Below are positions 18,582 through 27,907 of a stretch of 64,000 nt of DNA, one piece after another; the stretch's first letter is position 1; every line of letters starts with the position of its first letter. This DNA comes from Flavobacteriales bacterium. GTDB taxonomy: Bacteria > Bacteroidota > Bacteroidia > NS11-12g > UBA9320. The DNA lies in NCBI GenBank assembly GCA_020635395.1, contig JACJZV010000001.1, positions 372,001-436,000 of the forward strand, written 5' to 3'. Under the pieces are notes generated by a model that was not told where the DNA came from, did not search any database, and saw only the letters and a list, made by a program, of their open reading frames with translations. The translations under genes and the position numbers were made by a program.

Positions 18582-18598
18582 CGACCCTGAAGGGGTCG
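18582..18598. repeat. GC-rich hairpin repeat (CGACCC/GGGTCG)
   Basis: Stem CGACCC pairs with GGGTCG across a five-base loop, 20 bases after the tyrS stop. No T-tract follows, so it is not a classical intrinsic terminator. Downstream to about 18715 are further partly complementary segments (GACCTGTCTAT against ATAGGTC). The whole 150-base stretch looks like a composite intergenic repeat rather than a gene. Confidence 0.5.
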
Positions 18599-18771
18599 AA
18601 TAAAAGGGGTTGTACAAAACAATATATAAAATAAGACCTGTCTATAGTCGCTACAATTTCGATTAATTTATGTAATCCTTTAGCCTGAAAAATATAGTAG
18701 GGATAGGTCTATATAATTTCACGCTATACCCACATAACAAAACTTCATTTTTATGCTAAATAGGTGCAAAC

Positions 18772-18779
18772 TATATTTG
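18772..18779 (+). promoter_or_regulatory. Predicted -7 box that fixes the start of the flavin reductase-like gene
   Basis: TATATTTG matches TAnnTTTG exactly and lies nine bases before ATG 18788. Because the box lies downstream of the alternative GTG at 18764, initiation at that GTG is unlikely. Confidence 0.55.
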
Positions 18780-18787
18780 CCGACCTT

Positions 18788-19633
18788 ATGCGAAGCATCA
18801 ATCCAAAAGATTTAGAAATTCCACAACTACATCAATTTTTGTTGGGCTCTGTTGGACCACGACCCATTTGTTTTGCCAGTACGATAGATAAAGAAGGCAA
18901 TAAAAACTTGGCTCCATTTAGCTTTTTTAACGTGTTTAGTGCCAACCCGCCCATTTTGGTTTTTTCTCCGGCACGAAGCGGCAGAACAGGGGTGTCTAAA
19001 GATACTTTTCTGAATTGTAAAGAAGTGCCGGAAGTGGTTATTAACATTGTAAACTATGCCATGGTAGAGCAAGTTAGTTTAGCGAGCTCTCCTTATCCAA
19101 AGGGGGTTGATGAGTTTGTGAAAGCAGGTTTTACGGCCGTTGATAGTGATATGGTAAAACCGGCACGTGTGGCAGAATCACCAATTCAGCTGGAGTGTAA
19201 GGTAAATGAAATTGTTGAGTTGGGTCAGGGCGGTGGAGCCGGAAATTTGGTAATATGCGAGGTTCTTAAATTGCATATAAGGGAGGAGCTGATTGACGAA
19301 AAGGGACACATTATTCCTCAAAAATTGGATTTGGTTGCTCGCATGGGAGGCAACTATTATTGCAGAGCCAACGGCGATGCGTTGTTCGAAATTCCCAAAC
19401 CACTTACCACCATTGGGGTTGGGGTTGACGTGTTGCCCGACAAAATAAAAAAATCGGAATTTTTGAGTGGGAATGATTTAGGCAAAATTGGCCAAATGGA
19501 AAAATTAGCAACACCTGATGAGTTGGCTGAAACACCAATAATGAAAAAGACTGAGGCATTGGCTCAAGCCAAAAAACTATTGCATGAAAATAAAACAGAA
19601 GAAGCATATAAGTTGTTGTTAAAAAATCTGTAA
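18788..19633 (+). CDS. Flavin reductase-like domain protein (FMN-binding split barrel)
   Basis: This is a 281-residue protein whose first roughly 205 residues match the flavin reductase-like split-barrel domain: GSVGPRPICFAST, NLAPFSFFNVFSANPP and the Ser/Lys-containing turn DTFLNC are typical FMN-contact segments. Enzymes of this group reduce flavin with NAD(P)H or carry FMN for other oxidoreductases; the partner is unknown here. The last roughly 60 residues are helical and charged. ATG 18788 is preferred to GTG 18764 because of the -7 box between them. Two bases downstream begins a small membrane-protein gene, followed by an FMN-dependent oxidoreductase, suggesting a three-gene flavoenzyme operon. 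Confidence 0.82.
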   Translation: MRSINPKDLEIPQLHQFLLGSVGPRPICFASTIDKEGNKNLAPFSFFNVFSANPPILVFSPARSGRTGVSKDTFLNCKEVPEVVINIVNYAMVEQVSLASSPYPKGVDEFVKAGFTAVDSDMVKPARVAESPIQLECKVNEIVELGQGGGAGNLVICEVLKLHIREELIDEKGHIIPQKLDLVARMGGNYYCRANGDALFEIPKPLTTIGVGVDVLPDKIKKSEFLSGNDLGKIGQMEKLATPDELAETPIMKKTEALAQAKKLLHENKTEEAYKLLLKNL

Positions 19634-19634
19634 G

Positions 19635-20186
19635 ATGAGCGGAAAAACATGGTTTAAATTTGTGGCAAACGCCTTAAATCTTATAAAAATGAGTGCGTTG
19701 TCATTTCCGGTTTGCTGGGCACTGGTTTCTTTGAGAGACACCCCTTTGCGATACGGTGCAGACTCATCCTTTTTTGTATTGGATTATAAGTGGGCTTTGG
19801 TTATTGCCATTGGCATTGGCTTGGTGTTGGCCGCTTGGCACGGATTGGCTTTTGAGGAGGCAACCATTTTTGATGCAAAACAATATCTTAAACGCAAACA
19901 AAAATATACGGTGATAGGAACCGAAAATTGGAATCAAGAAAAATTTAGTTCCAAAGTAGGCGAATTGGGCAATCAAAAATATTGGAAACTCATTTCTAAA
20001 ACCGACGCACATTATCGGTTTGAAACCAAACGCAATCATGGGTTAAAGGATATTGTGCAGGTTTGGAACACGGCCAGCGGTGTGGTGGTGGAAAGCAAAC
20101 CCAAAAACTGGTTTCATTTTGTTGATATGGCCAGAAATCTTAAAAATGTTGAATACGTTAGCAAATATTTGAGAAGCAACGCATGA
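19635..20186 (+). CDS. Conserved hypothetical membrane protein
   Basis: This is a 183-residue protein with two hydrophobic segments (about residues 18-32 and 52-68) followed by a roughly 110-residue soluble C-terminal domain rich in aromatic and basic residues. I do not recognise a family. The last codons overlap the start of the next oxidoreductase gene (ATGA at 20183), so expression is coupled to it. The soluble part resembles small membrane-anchored domains found near flavoenzymes, but no function can be given. Confidence 0.7.
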   Translation: MSGKTWFKFVANALNLIKMSALSFPVCWALVSLRDTPLRYGADSSFFVLDYKWALVIAIGIGLVLAAWHGLAFEEATIFDAKQYLKRKQKYTVIGTENWNQEKFSSKVGELGNQKYWKLISKTDAHYRFETKRNHGLKDIVQVWNTASGVVVESKPKNWFHFVDMARNLKNVEYVSKYLRSNA

Positions 20187-20770
20187 AAGTAGCTATTTTA
20201 TCAGGAACAAGCCGAAAAAACAACAACACCCTTCGTGTGGCAAAAGCCATAAAAAATCTTCATGAACTACAAAATGATGAAGTTGAAATTGTGGATTTTC
20301 AACAGTATGATTTGCCTTTTTCAGGCGGCGAAATAGATGAAACCAATCCAACGAATTTTCAAAAACATCTTTTAAATACATGGCAAAAAGCACATTTGGT
20401 GTACGTTCTGAGTCCGGAATATAACTGGATGATGACACCCGAATTGAGCAACTTGGTCAATCATTACAGCGGCAACCATCATGCACCGCTATACAGCAAC
20501 AAAGTGTTTGCCATGGTTGGAGTGAGCAGCGGCATTGGTGGTAGGATACCAACCATGCAACTATGCTCTGTTTTTGAGAAAATCATTTTTCATTTAGGCC
20601 AATTTTCAGTTATTTCACCCAACAAATTTGAGTCGCATTACACACAAAAAGAATTGGATGAAAACGGTAATTACATTGCCGAAACAGGCTATCAAAACAG
20701 ATTGGAAAAGTTTGTCGGATATGCGTCATCATTAACACAAAGATTCGTTTCAATAGAAGAGGTGCAATAA
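20183..20770 (+). CDS. NAD(P)H-dependent FMN reductase/oxidoreductase
   Basis: This is a 195-residue flavodoxin-like fold protein of the NADPH-dependent FMN reductase family. The N-terminal phosphate-binding loop LSGTSRKNNNT (6-16) binds the FMN phosphate, SPEYNWMMTPELSN (about 75-88) is the family hallmark around the isoalloxazine, and GVSSGIGGR follows at the third strand. Length is normal. It is coupled to the upstream membrane-protein gene by a four-base overlap and close to the split-barrel flavin protein, consistent with a shared flavin role. Confidence 0.9.
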   Translation: MKVAILSGTSRKNNNTLRVAKAIKNLHELQNDEVEIVDFQQYDLPFSGGEIDETNPTNFQKHLLNTWQKAHLVYVLSPEYNWMMTPELSNLVNHYSGNHHAPLYSNKVFAMVGVSSGIGGRIPTMQLCSVFEKIIFHLGQFSVISPNKFESHYTQKELDENGNYIAETGYQNRLEKFVGYASSLTQRFVSIEEVQ

Positions 20771-20899
20771 CAAACCGACTACTTTTTTGCATTTTCACAA
20801 CAAATTGGCAATTCTATTACAAAAAAGAATATCAAGGTTTTCAAATAATCTTTAGATTGCGGGCTTAATTTTTATTTAACGCGAATTCTATTTAAAAAA

Positions 20900-23824
20900 A
20901 TGAATAAACGATACATCACATTTTGGTTGGCTTTCATCTTTATTTCATCAGTTTCATTTGCTCAGCAAACATTGTTTGAAAGAAGTTATGGCGGAAGCAG
21001 CACAGAGAACAGTTATGGCATAGAGCCTACATTAGACGGAGGCTTTATTACCGTGGGTTATACTACCAGCTATGGTTCAGGAAAAAAAGATGCCTACTTA
21101 GTAAAAACCAATGGAATTGGTCAAATAGTTTGGTCAAAATCGTATGGCTCCACAGGAGATGAGGTTGGTTGGGCAGTTGCCCCCACCAGCGATTCAGGTT
21201 TTGTTGTGGCCGGAACCACCAATTCATACAGAAGTGGCAATGCCGATGCGTTGATTTTTAAAACAGATAAAAATGGTAACGTAGTTTGGACCAGAACCAT
21301 TGGGGGAGATAGTATTGAAGATGGATACAATGTAATCCGGTCCATTTATAGCAACGGTTTTTACGTTACTGGATATGTAAAAAACGACACCACCGGAACG
21401 GATGCTTTTATAGCCAAATTGGGTGCGGGAGGCAATGTGCGATGGTATAGAAAATTTGGTAGCTTAGGAGATGATGAGGCTTATGGAATAGCCGAAGACC
21501 TAAAAGGAGACGTGGTAATTTGTGGAATGACACTTTATGACAGCTTGGTGCAGGCCGGGACAACCACCGGAATTGGCACAAGTGATGCTTTTATAGCCAA
21601 GTTTGATTCGGTAGGTAGCTACAAATGGATGCGAACTCTTGGAAGCAACTACGATGATGTGGCTTGGGACGTAAAAGTTGATAAAAACAAATACATTCTT
21701 ACAGGTTGGACAAAGGCCGTAAACGGTGGAGATAATGATATTTTGTTTGTTACCACCGATACTTCAGGGGCAGTTACATCCGCGTCGGCCTATGGCGGCA
21801 GCGGTAATGACAGAGGTTTTAATTTAGTAGTAAAAACGGGTGCCACCAATACGTATGCGGTAGTTGGTTATGGCGAGAATAGTGGAAGCCGTGATGTGGT
21901 TTTTGCCGAGTTTTTTGCCAACGGAAACGTGGCAAACTTCAATATGTTGGGTGCAAGCGGAACCGATGGTCATTGGCCAACAGATATTGCTTTGACAAGA
22001 GATGGAGGTTTTGCTGTATTATCAATGAGTAATTCTTTTGGCAGCTCAGAAGACATGTATTTGATAAAATTGTCTGACAAAGGAGAAGCCCAATGTAACA
22101 GTTCTACAGATGTTTTTATGAACATGCCTATAAACCTGCAAAGTGTTTATTTTGGTATCGTTCAAAACTTTACACCTTCTTCTCAAACACCCGGTGTAAC
22201 ACGAACCGATATAAGTAGCAATTCGGTGGACACGACCCATTGTTGCAAACTTTCGGCAGCGTTGACAAAAACTTCGTACGATTTGTGTAAAGGAAGTAGC
22301 ACTTCTATTGGAAGAAACAGAACAACCGGTGTAAATTACACTTGGTACAATGCCTCAGGCAGTGTGGTTAGTACAGTATCCAATCCTACGGTTAGCCCCA
22401 CGGCAAGCACTACCTATAAATTGGTGGTTACATCTTCTGACCAGGCTTGTGCCCCAGATTCAACCGTTGTAACCGTAAATGTAAAACAACTATTAACCGA
22501 AGATTGGGCAAGAGATACAACTTTTTGTACCGGAGACTCTGTTTTTGTGGCCGGTTCAAACAATCTAATCAGCTACAACTGGGTTGGTAAAACGGTAAAT
22601 TCAAACAATAAAACCATAAAATTGAAACAATCCGATACCATTTATTTTACTGGTATTGACGTAAATAGCTGCGGATATAAAGACACAATGGTGGTTACGG
22701 CATTTGGGCTGCCCGTGTTTGATTTGGGAGCCGATACAACCATCTGCGACAACCAGTTTGCAACTTTTAAAGGACCAGCAAACATGACATCTTATAGCTG
22801 GAACAACGGACAAGGTACATCAAGAACCTACATGACAAATGTGGTTAAAACGCATAAACTGGATGTGGTTGACCAAAATGGTTGCAAATATTCCGACACG
22901 AAAACATTGTTTACTAAGCCTTCATCTGAGTTTAGTCTCGGGCCGGACACCACTTTCTGTGATGGAGCAGGATTTACCATTGAAGGGCCTGGTGCGTTGA
23001 GTGGGTATATTTGGAACGACACTGCCTCCAGCATGCAAAATATTGTGGTTTACAAATCAGGAAGCTATCATTTAACTGCCTACAATAGTTTTGGTTGTCC
23101 GTCTTTTGACACGGTGGTTCTAACCACCATCAACAAACCGAGCATTAATTTAGGTGCAGATTTTAATTTGTGTTTTGGCACAACTAAATACTTGGTTGGG
23201 CCAAAAAACATGACCGCTTACAAATGGAATGATGGTTCAACCAACGATTCGCTAAAAATTAATACAAGCGGAAATTATTGGTTGAAAATTACCGATGTGA
23301 ATGGCTGTAATAATGCCGATTCAATAAATGTTGGACTTGTAAATCCGCCAACCATTACGCTTGGTAATGATACAATTGCCACTGCGGGCGATTCGGTCCG
23401 ACTGTCGCCAGGCAGCGGTTTTGCCTCATATAAGTGGAACACAAATGAAACAACTTCTTTCATCTATGTAAAAACAGATGGGACATACTCAGTAACAGTA
23501 ACCGATAATAATGGTTGCACGGCATCGGCTAACCGAAAGGTGCAGTTTATCGTTGGTATTGATGACTTAAAATTGTCTGGATTTAAGTATTATCCTGTTC
23601 CCGTGAATGATATGTTAACATTGGAGTTTTCTTCTTTAAAAGCCGATGAGTTGTGGGTTGAAATTTTTGATATTACTGGAAGAAAAGTGATGGAGCAATC
23701 TTTTGAGACACATGTTGGAAACAACAACCATAGCCTGAACGTTTCAAGATTAAAATCTGGAAATTACATGATGATTTTGCACAATTCAAACGGAGCAACT
23801 CCGTTAAAATTGGTGAAAGAATAA
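20900..23824 (+). CDS. Large T9SS-secreted protein with propeller-like repeats and PKD/Ig-like modules
   Basis: This is a 974-residue exported protein. The signal peptide spans about 1-21 (ending SFAQQ). Residues about 25-400 hold repeats with a pattern of glycine-rich turn, DGGF, a strand, D-A-hydrophobic and K-D/N-G, as in bacterial beta-propeller-like cell-surface proteins. Residues about 450-890 contain four or more repeats with a cysteine and LG-D-T-CD/NG elements (gliding-type Ig-like modules), and the final roughly 75 residues are a type A T9SS sorting domain (YPVPVND, ITGRKV, LKSGNYMMIL). It is expected on the cell surface or outside. The ligand is unknown. It directly precedes gldA with eight bases between them. 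Confidence 0.85.
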   Translation: MNKRYITFWLAFIFISSVSFAQQTLFERSYGGSSTENSYGIEPTLDGGFITVGYTTSYGSGKKDAYLVKTNGIGQIVWSKSYGSTGDEVGWAVAPTSDSGFVVAGTTNSYRSGNADALIFKTDKNGNVVWTRTIGGDSIEDGYNVIRSIYSNGFYVTGYVKNDTTGTDAFIAKLGAGGNVRWYRKFGSLGDDEAYGIAEDLKGDVVICGMTLYDSLVQAGTTTGIGTSDAFIAKFDSVGSYKWMRTLGSNYDDVAWDVKVDKNKYILTGWTKAVNGGDNDILFVTTDTSGAVTSASAYGGSGNDRGFNLVVKTGATNTYAVVGYGENSGSRDVVFAEFFANGNVANFNMLGASGTDGHWPTDIALTRDGGFAVLSMSNSFGSSEDMYLIKLSDKGEAQCNSSTDVFMNMPINLQSVYFGIVQNFTPSSQTPGVTRTDISSNSVDTTHCCKLSAALTKTSYDLCKGSSTSIGRNRTTGVNYTWYNASGSVVSTVSNPTVSPTASTTYKLVVTSSDQACAPDSTVVTVNVKQLLTEDWARDTTFCTGDSVFVAGSNNLISYNWVGKTVNSNNKTIKLKQSDTIYFTGIDVNSCGYKDTMVVTAFGLPVFDLGADTTICDNQFATFKGPANMTSYSWNNGQGTSRTYMTNVVKTHKLDVVDQNGCKYSDTKTLFTKPSSEFSLGPDTTFCDGAGFTIEGPGALSGYIWNDTASSMQNIVVYKSGSYHLTAYNSFGCPSFDTVVLTTINKPSINLGADFNLCFGTTKYLVGPKNMTAYKWNDGSTNDSLKINTSGNYWLKITDVNGCNNADSINVGLVNPPTITLGNDTIATAGDSVRLSPGSGFASYKWNTNETTSFIYVKTDGTYSVTVTDNNGCTASANRKVQFIVGIDDLKLSGFKYYPVPVNDMLTLEFSSLKADELWVEIFDITGRKVMEQSFETHVGNNNHSLNVSRLKSGNYMMILHNSNGATPLKLVKE

Positions 23825-23832
23825 TCATAAAA

Positions 23833-24744
23833 ATGTCGATTGAAGTAGAAAAACTTTCAAAAAAATACGATGACCAATGGGCGGTAAACGAATTGTCGTT
23901 TACCGTTCCAACAGGTCAGGTAGTTGGTTTTTTGGGGCCAAACGGTGCGGGTAAAAGCACCACCATGAAAATGCTTACCTGTTTTATCACACCCACCTCG
24001 GGCTCTGCCCGCATCAATGGTTTTGATATAGAAAACCAATCGATGGAAATAAGAAACAACATCGGATACCTTCCGGAGCATAACCCCCTTTATCATGAGA
24101 TGTATGTAAAAGAATACCTCTCGTTTGTGGCGGATATGTGCGGGGTGAAAAAAGACAAAAAAATGCGGGTAGAAAAAATGGTTGAAACAACAGGTCTTAC
24201 GCGAGAACAGAACAAAAAAATTTCGAGCCTAAGTAAAGGGTATAAGCAGCGAGTGGGCATGGCTCAGGCGTTGATGAAAGACCCCAAAGTGTTGATTTTA
24301 GACGAGCCAACTTCCGGCCTTGACCCCAATCAAATTGTTGAAATAAGAAAATTAATAAAAACACTCGGCGAGGATAGAACAGTTTTGCTCAGCACCCACA
24401 TCATGCAAGAAGTGGAGGCTATGTGCAGTCGGGTAATAATTATAGACAAAGGCAAATTGGTGGCCGATGATGCACTTTCGAACTTGCAACACAAACATGG
24501 CGATAAAAAAGTAGTGGTTGTTCAATTCAAAAATGAGGTTGATTTGGGTCAACTTCAACGGATGGATGGCGTGTTGAAAGTGCAAAAAATAAATGAAAAT
24601 ACCTTTGAAGTAACCTCTAAAACCGAAGTGGCATTGCATGAAAAATTGTTCAACTTTGCCGTAAAAACCAACAATGTGATTTTGGAACAAAAAGAAAAAT
24701 CACAAAATTTGGAACACATTTTTAGAAGCATTACCAAAAACTGA
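23833..24744 (+). CDS. gldA: Gliding-motility type ABC transporter ATPase
   Basis: This is a 303-residue ABC ATPase that would power the GldF/GldG membrane complex. Walker A is GPNGAGKST (35-43), the signature is LSKGYKQR (LSGGQ equivalent) and Walker B is VLILDEPTSGLDP. The C-terminal roughly 80-residue extension is typical of the GldA/DrrA-like subgroup. In Flavobacterium, GldA-GldF-GldG mutants lose gliding, although some gliding Bacteroidota lack them. Here all three genes are adjacent, with one base to gldF. The gliding link is inferred from family and order. Confidence 0.9.
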   Translation: MSIEVEKLSKKYDDQWAVNELSFTVPTGQVVGFLGPNGAGKSTTMKMLTCFITPTSGSARINGFDIENQSMEIRNNIGYLPEHNPLYHEMYVKEYLSFVADMCGVKKDKKMRVEKMVETTGLTREQNKKISSLSKGYKQRVGMAQALMKDPKVLILDEPTSGLDPNQIVEIRKLIKTLGEDRTVLLSTHIMQEVEAMCSRVIIIDKGKLVADDALSNLQHKHGDKKVVVVQFKNEVDLGQLQRMDGVLKVQKINENTFEVTSKTEVALHEKLFNFAVKTNNVILEQKEKSQNLEHIFRSITKN

Positions 24745-24745
24745 T

Positions 24746-25474
24746 ATGTTCAGCATCTTTAAAAAAGAAGTGCGGAGTTTTTTGAGTTCGCTCATTGCCT
24801 ATGTAGTGGTGGCCGTTTTTTTATTGGCCATTGGCTTGTTTATGTGGATTTATAAAGACACCAATGCCCTCGATTATGGCGAGGCCAATTTGTCCACCTT
24901 ATTTTTTATGGCTCCCTGGGTATTTATTTTTCTTATTTCGGCCATAACCATGCGAACCTTTGCCGAAGAACAAAACACACGCACTGTGGAACTGATTACC
25001 ACACACCCATTAACAGACTGGCAAATCATTCTTGGGAAATATTTTGCTGGATTGTTTTTAGTGGTTTTTGCATTAATCCCAACGGTTTTGTATTACATAA
25101 CCATATACAAACTTGGCAGTCCGGCAGGCAATATTGATGTGGGAGCTACCATGGGTTCCTATCTTGGATTATTGTTTCTGGGTGGGTGCTATGTCAGCAT
25201 TGGTTTGTTTGCATCCAGCCTTACCAACAATATGATCGTGGCGTTCCTGCTTTCTGCCGTGTTGTGTTTTATTAGTTATTCGGTATTGGGTGCTATTGGA
25301 AACACAATAAATGCCTCAAAACTGAGCTATACAATTGAGTGGCTCGGCATTGAGCATCACTACCAAAGTATAAGCCGTGGGGTAATCGATACACGAGATG
25401 TGATTTATTTTGTAGGTTTTATTACCTTTTTTCTTGGTTTGACTAATTTGATGTTTGGTAAAAGAAAATGGTAA
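24746..25474 (+). CDS. gldF: ABC-2 type permease, gliding-motility family
   Basis: This 242-residue membrane protein has six hydrophobic helices and the ABC-2 pattern: an amphipathic N-terminus (FSIFKKEVRSFLSSL), the interfacial motif RTFAEEQNTRTVELITTHP after the second helix, and a closing arginine-lysine-rich tail. It is the channel partner of the GldA ATPase. It follows gldA by one base and overlaps gldG by seven bases, a strongly coupled order. Confidence 0.9.
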   Translation: MFSIFKKEVRSFLSSLIAYVVVAVFLLAIGLFMWIYKDTNALDYGEANLSTLFFMAPWVFIFLISAITMRTFAEEQNTRTVELITTHPLTDWQIILGKYFAGLFLVVFALIPTVLYYITIYKLGSPAGNIDVGATMGSYLGLLFLGGCYVSIGLFASSLTNNMIVAFLLSAVLCFISYSVLGAIGNTINASKLSYTIEWLGIEHHYQSISRGVIDTRDVIYFVGFITFFLGLTNLMFGKRKW

Positions 25475-27267
25475 AAAAAGCAAAAGAAGAGGTGAGAAAT
25501 TACTCGGTAAAGCAAAAAAGTATTTACCGTTTTTTGATTTTGGCAGCCATTGTAGTGGTGGTAAATCTGATGGCAGATATTAAATATAAGCGATTTGATT
25601 TAACCAAAGAAAAACGCTACACCCTATCAAAAGCCACCCACGATTTGGTGGACAAGTTGGACGAAACGGTGTATATCCAAATATTTTTGGATGGCGAGTT
25701 CCCGGCAGAATACAAACGTTTGCAAAATGCCACTCGCGATTTGATGCAGGAATACGAGAACATCTCAGGCGGAAACATTGAGTTTAAGTTTGATGATGTT
25801 TTGTCGGATAGAAACGAAAAAGAGCGAAACGATATACGCCGACAATTAAGGGAAAAGGGGTTAATGGTTACCAATCCGGTAAATACCGAAGAGGGTAAAA
25901 TAATGGAGTCGGCCATTATTCCGGGGGCGTTGGTGCATTATAAGGGAGCCGAATATCCGCTGAACCTATTACAATTTAGAACAGGAAGAAGCCTTGATGA
26001 AAACATCAATGCCAGTATTGAGCAGTTGGAATACGAAATCGGGAATGCACTCAGAAAGTGCGTGACCGGAAAAGAAATTCGCATTGGTTTTACACAAGGT
26101 CATGGCGAGTTGGACGGCATTGACATGGCCGATATTGGTAAATCCTTGGACGAGTTTTATAACGCCTCCACCATCAACATCAATTTGGACGACACCAATT
26201 GCACCAAACCGTTTTTATCAAAACTGCAGGCCAACCCTGAAAATGCAGGGGCGATTTTGCTCAAATCTTTGATGGATGAATTAAATGACTACAGCTTGTT
26301 GGTTGTGGCCAAACCTCGAAAGAATTTCAAAAACGAAGAGTTGCTTTTGTTGGACCAATATGTAATGAACGGTGGCAAGGTAATATGGCTTATCGATCCG
26401 GTGATTGCAGAATACGACAGCCTTTTGGTCTATAATGGCGAGATTACCCCCGTGGCCCATGAGCAAAACATTGGCGACTTGTTGTTTCGCTACGGACTCA
26501 GAGTGAACTATGATTTGATACAAGACATGAATTGCCATGTTATACCTATTTTGAGTCAAACCAATGGTCAAATAGTTGTTCCGTGGCTCTATTATCCTTT
26601 GTTTACCACCAACAATAATCATCCAATTTCCAGAAATGTGGGCAACGTATGGGGGCAATTTGTTTCTTCTATCGACACGTTGCCTAATATTTATCAGCAC
26701 CGAACGGTTCTGCTTTCGTCATCCGAATTTTCGCGGGTTGCACCTATGCAAGTGCCTGTAAGTTTGGCCATTACTCAACAAAAAATTGACCCAAAATATT
26801 TCACTAAACCCTTTCAGGCAGCGGCGGTCTTGGCTCAAGGCAGGTTTAAATCATTGTTTGCCAACCGGCCTTTGATGGAAAAGGCAAGCCCATTTAAACT
26901 AAAAAATGAAGTAGAAAACAACTCCATGATTGTTATATCTGATGGCGATTTAATTCGAAATCAAACGGGGAATGAGAGAAAACAAATCATGCCGTTAGGC
27001 TTTGATAAATATGCCTCAAAGGCTATGAACAGCTATGTAGAATTTGCCAACAAAAACTTCTTTTTAAACTGTGTGGACTACTTGTGCGATAGTTCAAACA
27101 TCATTGAAGTTCGCAACAAACGTATTGAGCTTCGTTTGTTAGACAAAGGAAAAGTGAAAAATGAGAAAGGCAAATGGCAAACCATAAACATGGTTGTGCC
27201 TATTGTGGTGTTGGCCATTTTCGGGTTTATCAACTTTTGGATACGCCGAAGAAAGTATGCGAGGTAG
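25468..27267 (+). CDS. gldG: Gliding-motility associated ABC transporter substrate-binding-like protein
   Basis: This is a 599-residue protein with one transmembrane helix near the N-terminus (about residues 20-38) and one at the C-terminus (about 575-593), placing a large soluble part outside the inner membrane. Features of the GldG/intraflagellar-transport-like domain are visible: KYKRFDLTKEKRYTLSKAT, a DE-rich strand, RTGRSLDENINASIEQLEYEI, and a GHGEL segment. It ends with the short cytoplasmic tail RRRKYAR. It overlaps gldF at the start and a small membrane-protein gene at the end. Confidence 0.9.
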   Translation: MVKKAKEEVRNYSVKQKSIYRFLILAAIVVVVNLMADIKYKRFDLTKEKRYTLSKATHDLVDKLDETVYIQIFLDGEFPAEYKRLQNATRDLMQEYENISGGNIEFKFDDVLSDRNEKERNDIRRQLREKGLMVTNPVNTEEGKIMESAIIPGALVHYKGAEYPLNLLQFRTGRSLDENINASIEQLEYEIGNALRKCVTGKEIRIGFTQGHGELDGIDMADIGKSLDEFYNASTININLDDTNCTKPFLSKLQANPENAGAILLKSLMDELNDYSLLVVAKPRKNFKNEELLLLDQYVMNGGKVIWLIDPVIAEYDSLLVYNGEITPVAHEQNIGDLLFRYGLRVNYDLIQDMNCHVIPILSQTNGQIVVPWLYYPLFTTNNNHPISRNVGNVWGQFVSSIDTLPNIYQHRTVLLSSSEFSRVAPMQVPVSLAITQQKIDPKYFTKPFQAAAVLAQGRFKSLFANRPLMEKASPFKLKNEVENNSMIVISDGDLIRNQTGNERKQIMPLGFDKYASKAMNSYVEFANKNFFLNCVDYLCDSSNIIEVRNKRIELRLLDKGKVKNEKGKWQTINMVVPIVVLAIFGFINFWIRRRKYAR

Positions 27268-27832
27268 AATTTGCGTCCTTGCATTTTATCTTTTCTTATC
27301 AAACACGGTTTTTGCCGGCATAGGGGTAACCGATTGGGCTGCCAAAACACCTTGGGGAAATGAAATCAATAATTTTTCAAACACTACGCTTTATTTGCGA
27401 AATGGGGTAGAATTGACTGGCTTGGCCGAATGGTATTTTTACAAAAATCATATTGTTGGCAGACTGGGAAATAAAAACCATTATGGAGACACTACAGGGT
27501 ATTTCGTTGTAAACGAAATTACCAACAGCATTGACACTTTTCAAACCAAGCGTGATTGGGAGGTCTTGGTGACTCAAACAAAGCTCAAACCCAGATATTG
27601 GACACGGTGGCACAACAAAAGTTGGAAAGTGCTTAATGGCAGGGTGCTTTTCGCCCTTTATTATAGTTTTCCTACATTCATTTTTGTGCTTGTTTTGCTC
27701 ATTTTTTTTATAAGAAAGGCATGGGTAAAGGAAAAATTTCAATGGAAAAAACCTTTTACCGCCATGCTGTTAATCATGCTTATCGGATTGTTGAGCATGC
27801 TGTTACTTGGCTCATTTCCACAAAGTTTTTAG
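27257..27832 (+). CDS. Hypothetical exported membrane protein co-transcribed with gldAFG
   Basis: Starting at ATG 27257 the 191-residue protein has a signal-like N-terminus (to about residue 20, ending VFAG) and an extracytoplasmic part of about 105 residues with DWAAKTPWGNE near its front. Two closing hydrophobic helices sit at about 132-152 and 165-185. An upstream in-frame ATG at 27194 would lie deep within gldG and disrupt the signal peptide. The gene overlaps the gldG stop by 11 bases. I do not recognise a family; the context suggests a role beside the Gld ABC complex, which is inference. Confidence 0.65.
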   Translation: MRGRICVLAFYLFLSNTVFAGIGVTDWAAKTPWGNEINNFSNTTLYLRNGVELTGLAEWYFYKNHIVGRLGNKNHYGDTTGYFVVNEITNSIDTFQTKRDWEVLVTQTKLKPRYWTRWHNKSWKVLNGRVLFALYYSFPTFIFVLVLLIFFIRKAWVKEKFQWKKPFTAMLLIMLIGLLSMLLLGSFPQSF

Positions 27833-27837
27833 CACAA

Positions 27838-27868
27838 ACCTGACAGGTTTTAAAAACCGGTCAGGTCT
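27838..27868. repeat. Palindromic repeat, ACCTGACAGG family (imperfect copy)
   Basis: Arms AACCTGACAGGTTTT and AAAACCGGTCAGGT pair with one mismatch. It sits just after the gldAFG operon and could serve as its terminator hairpin. The same core occurs perfectly at 28898-28940. Confidence 0.6.
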
Positions 27869-27907
27869 TAAAATTAGAATTTGATATTTTCGCATTAAAT
27901 AATAGTT

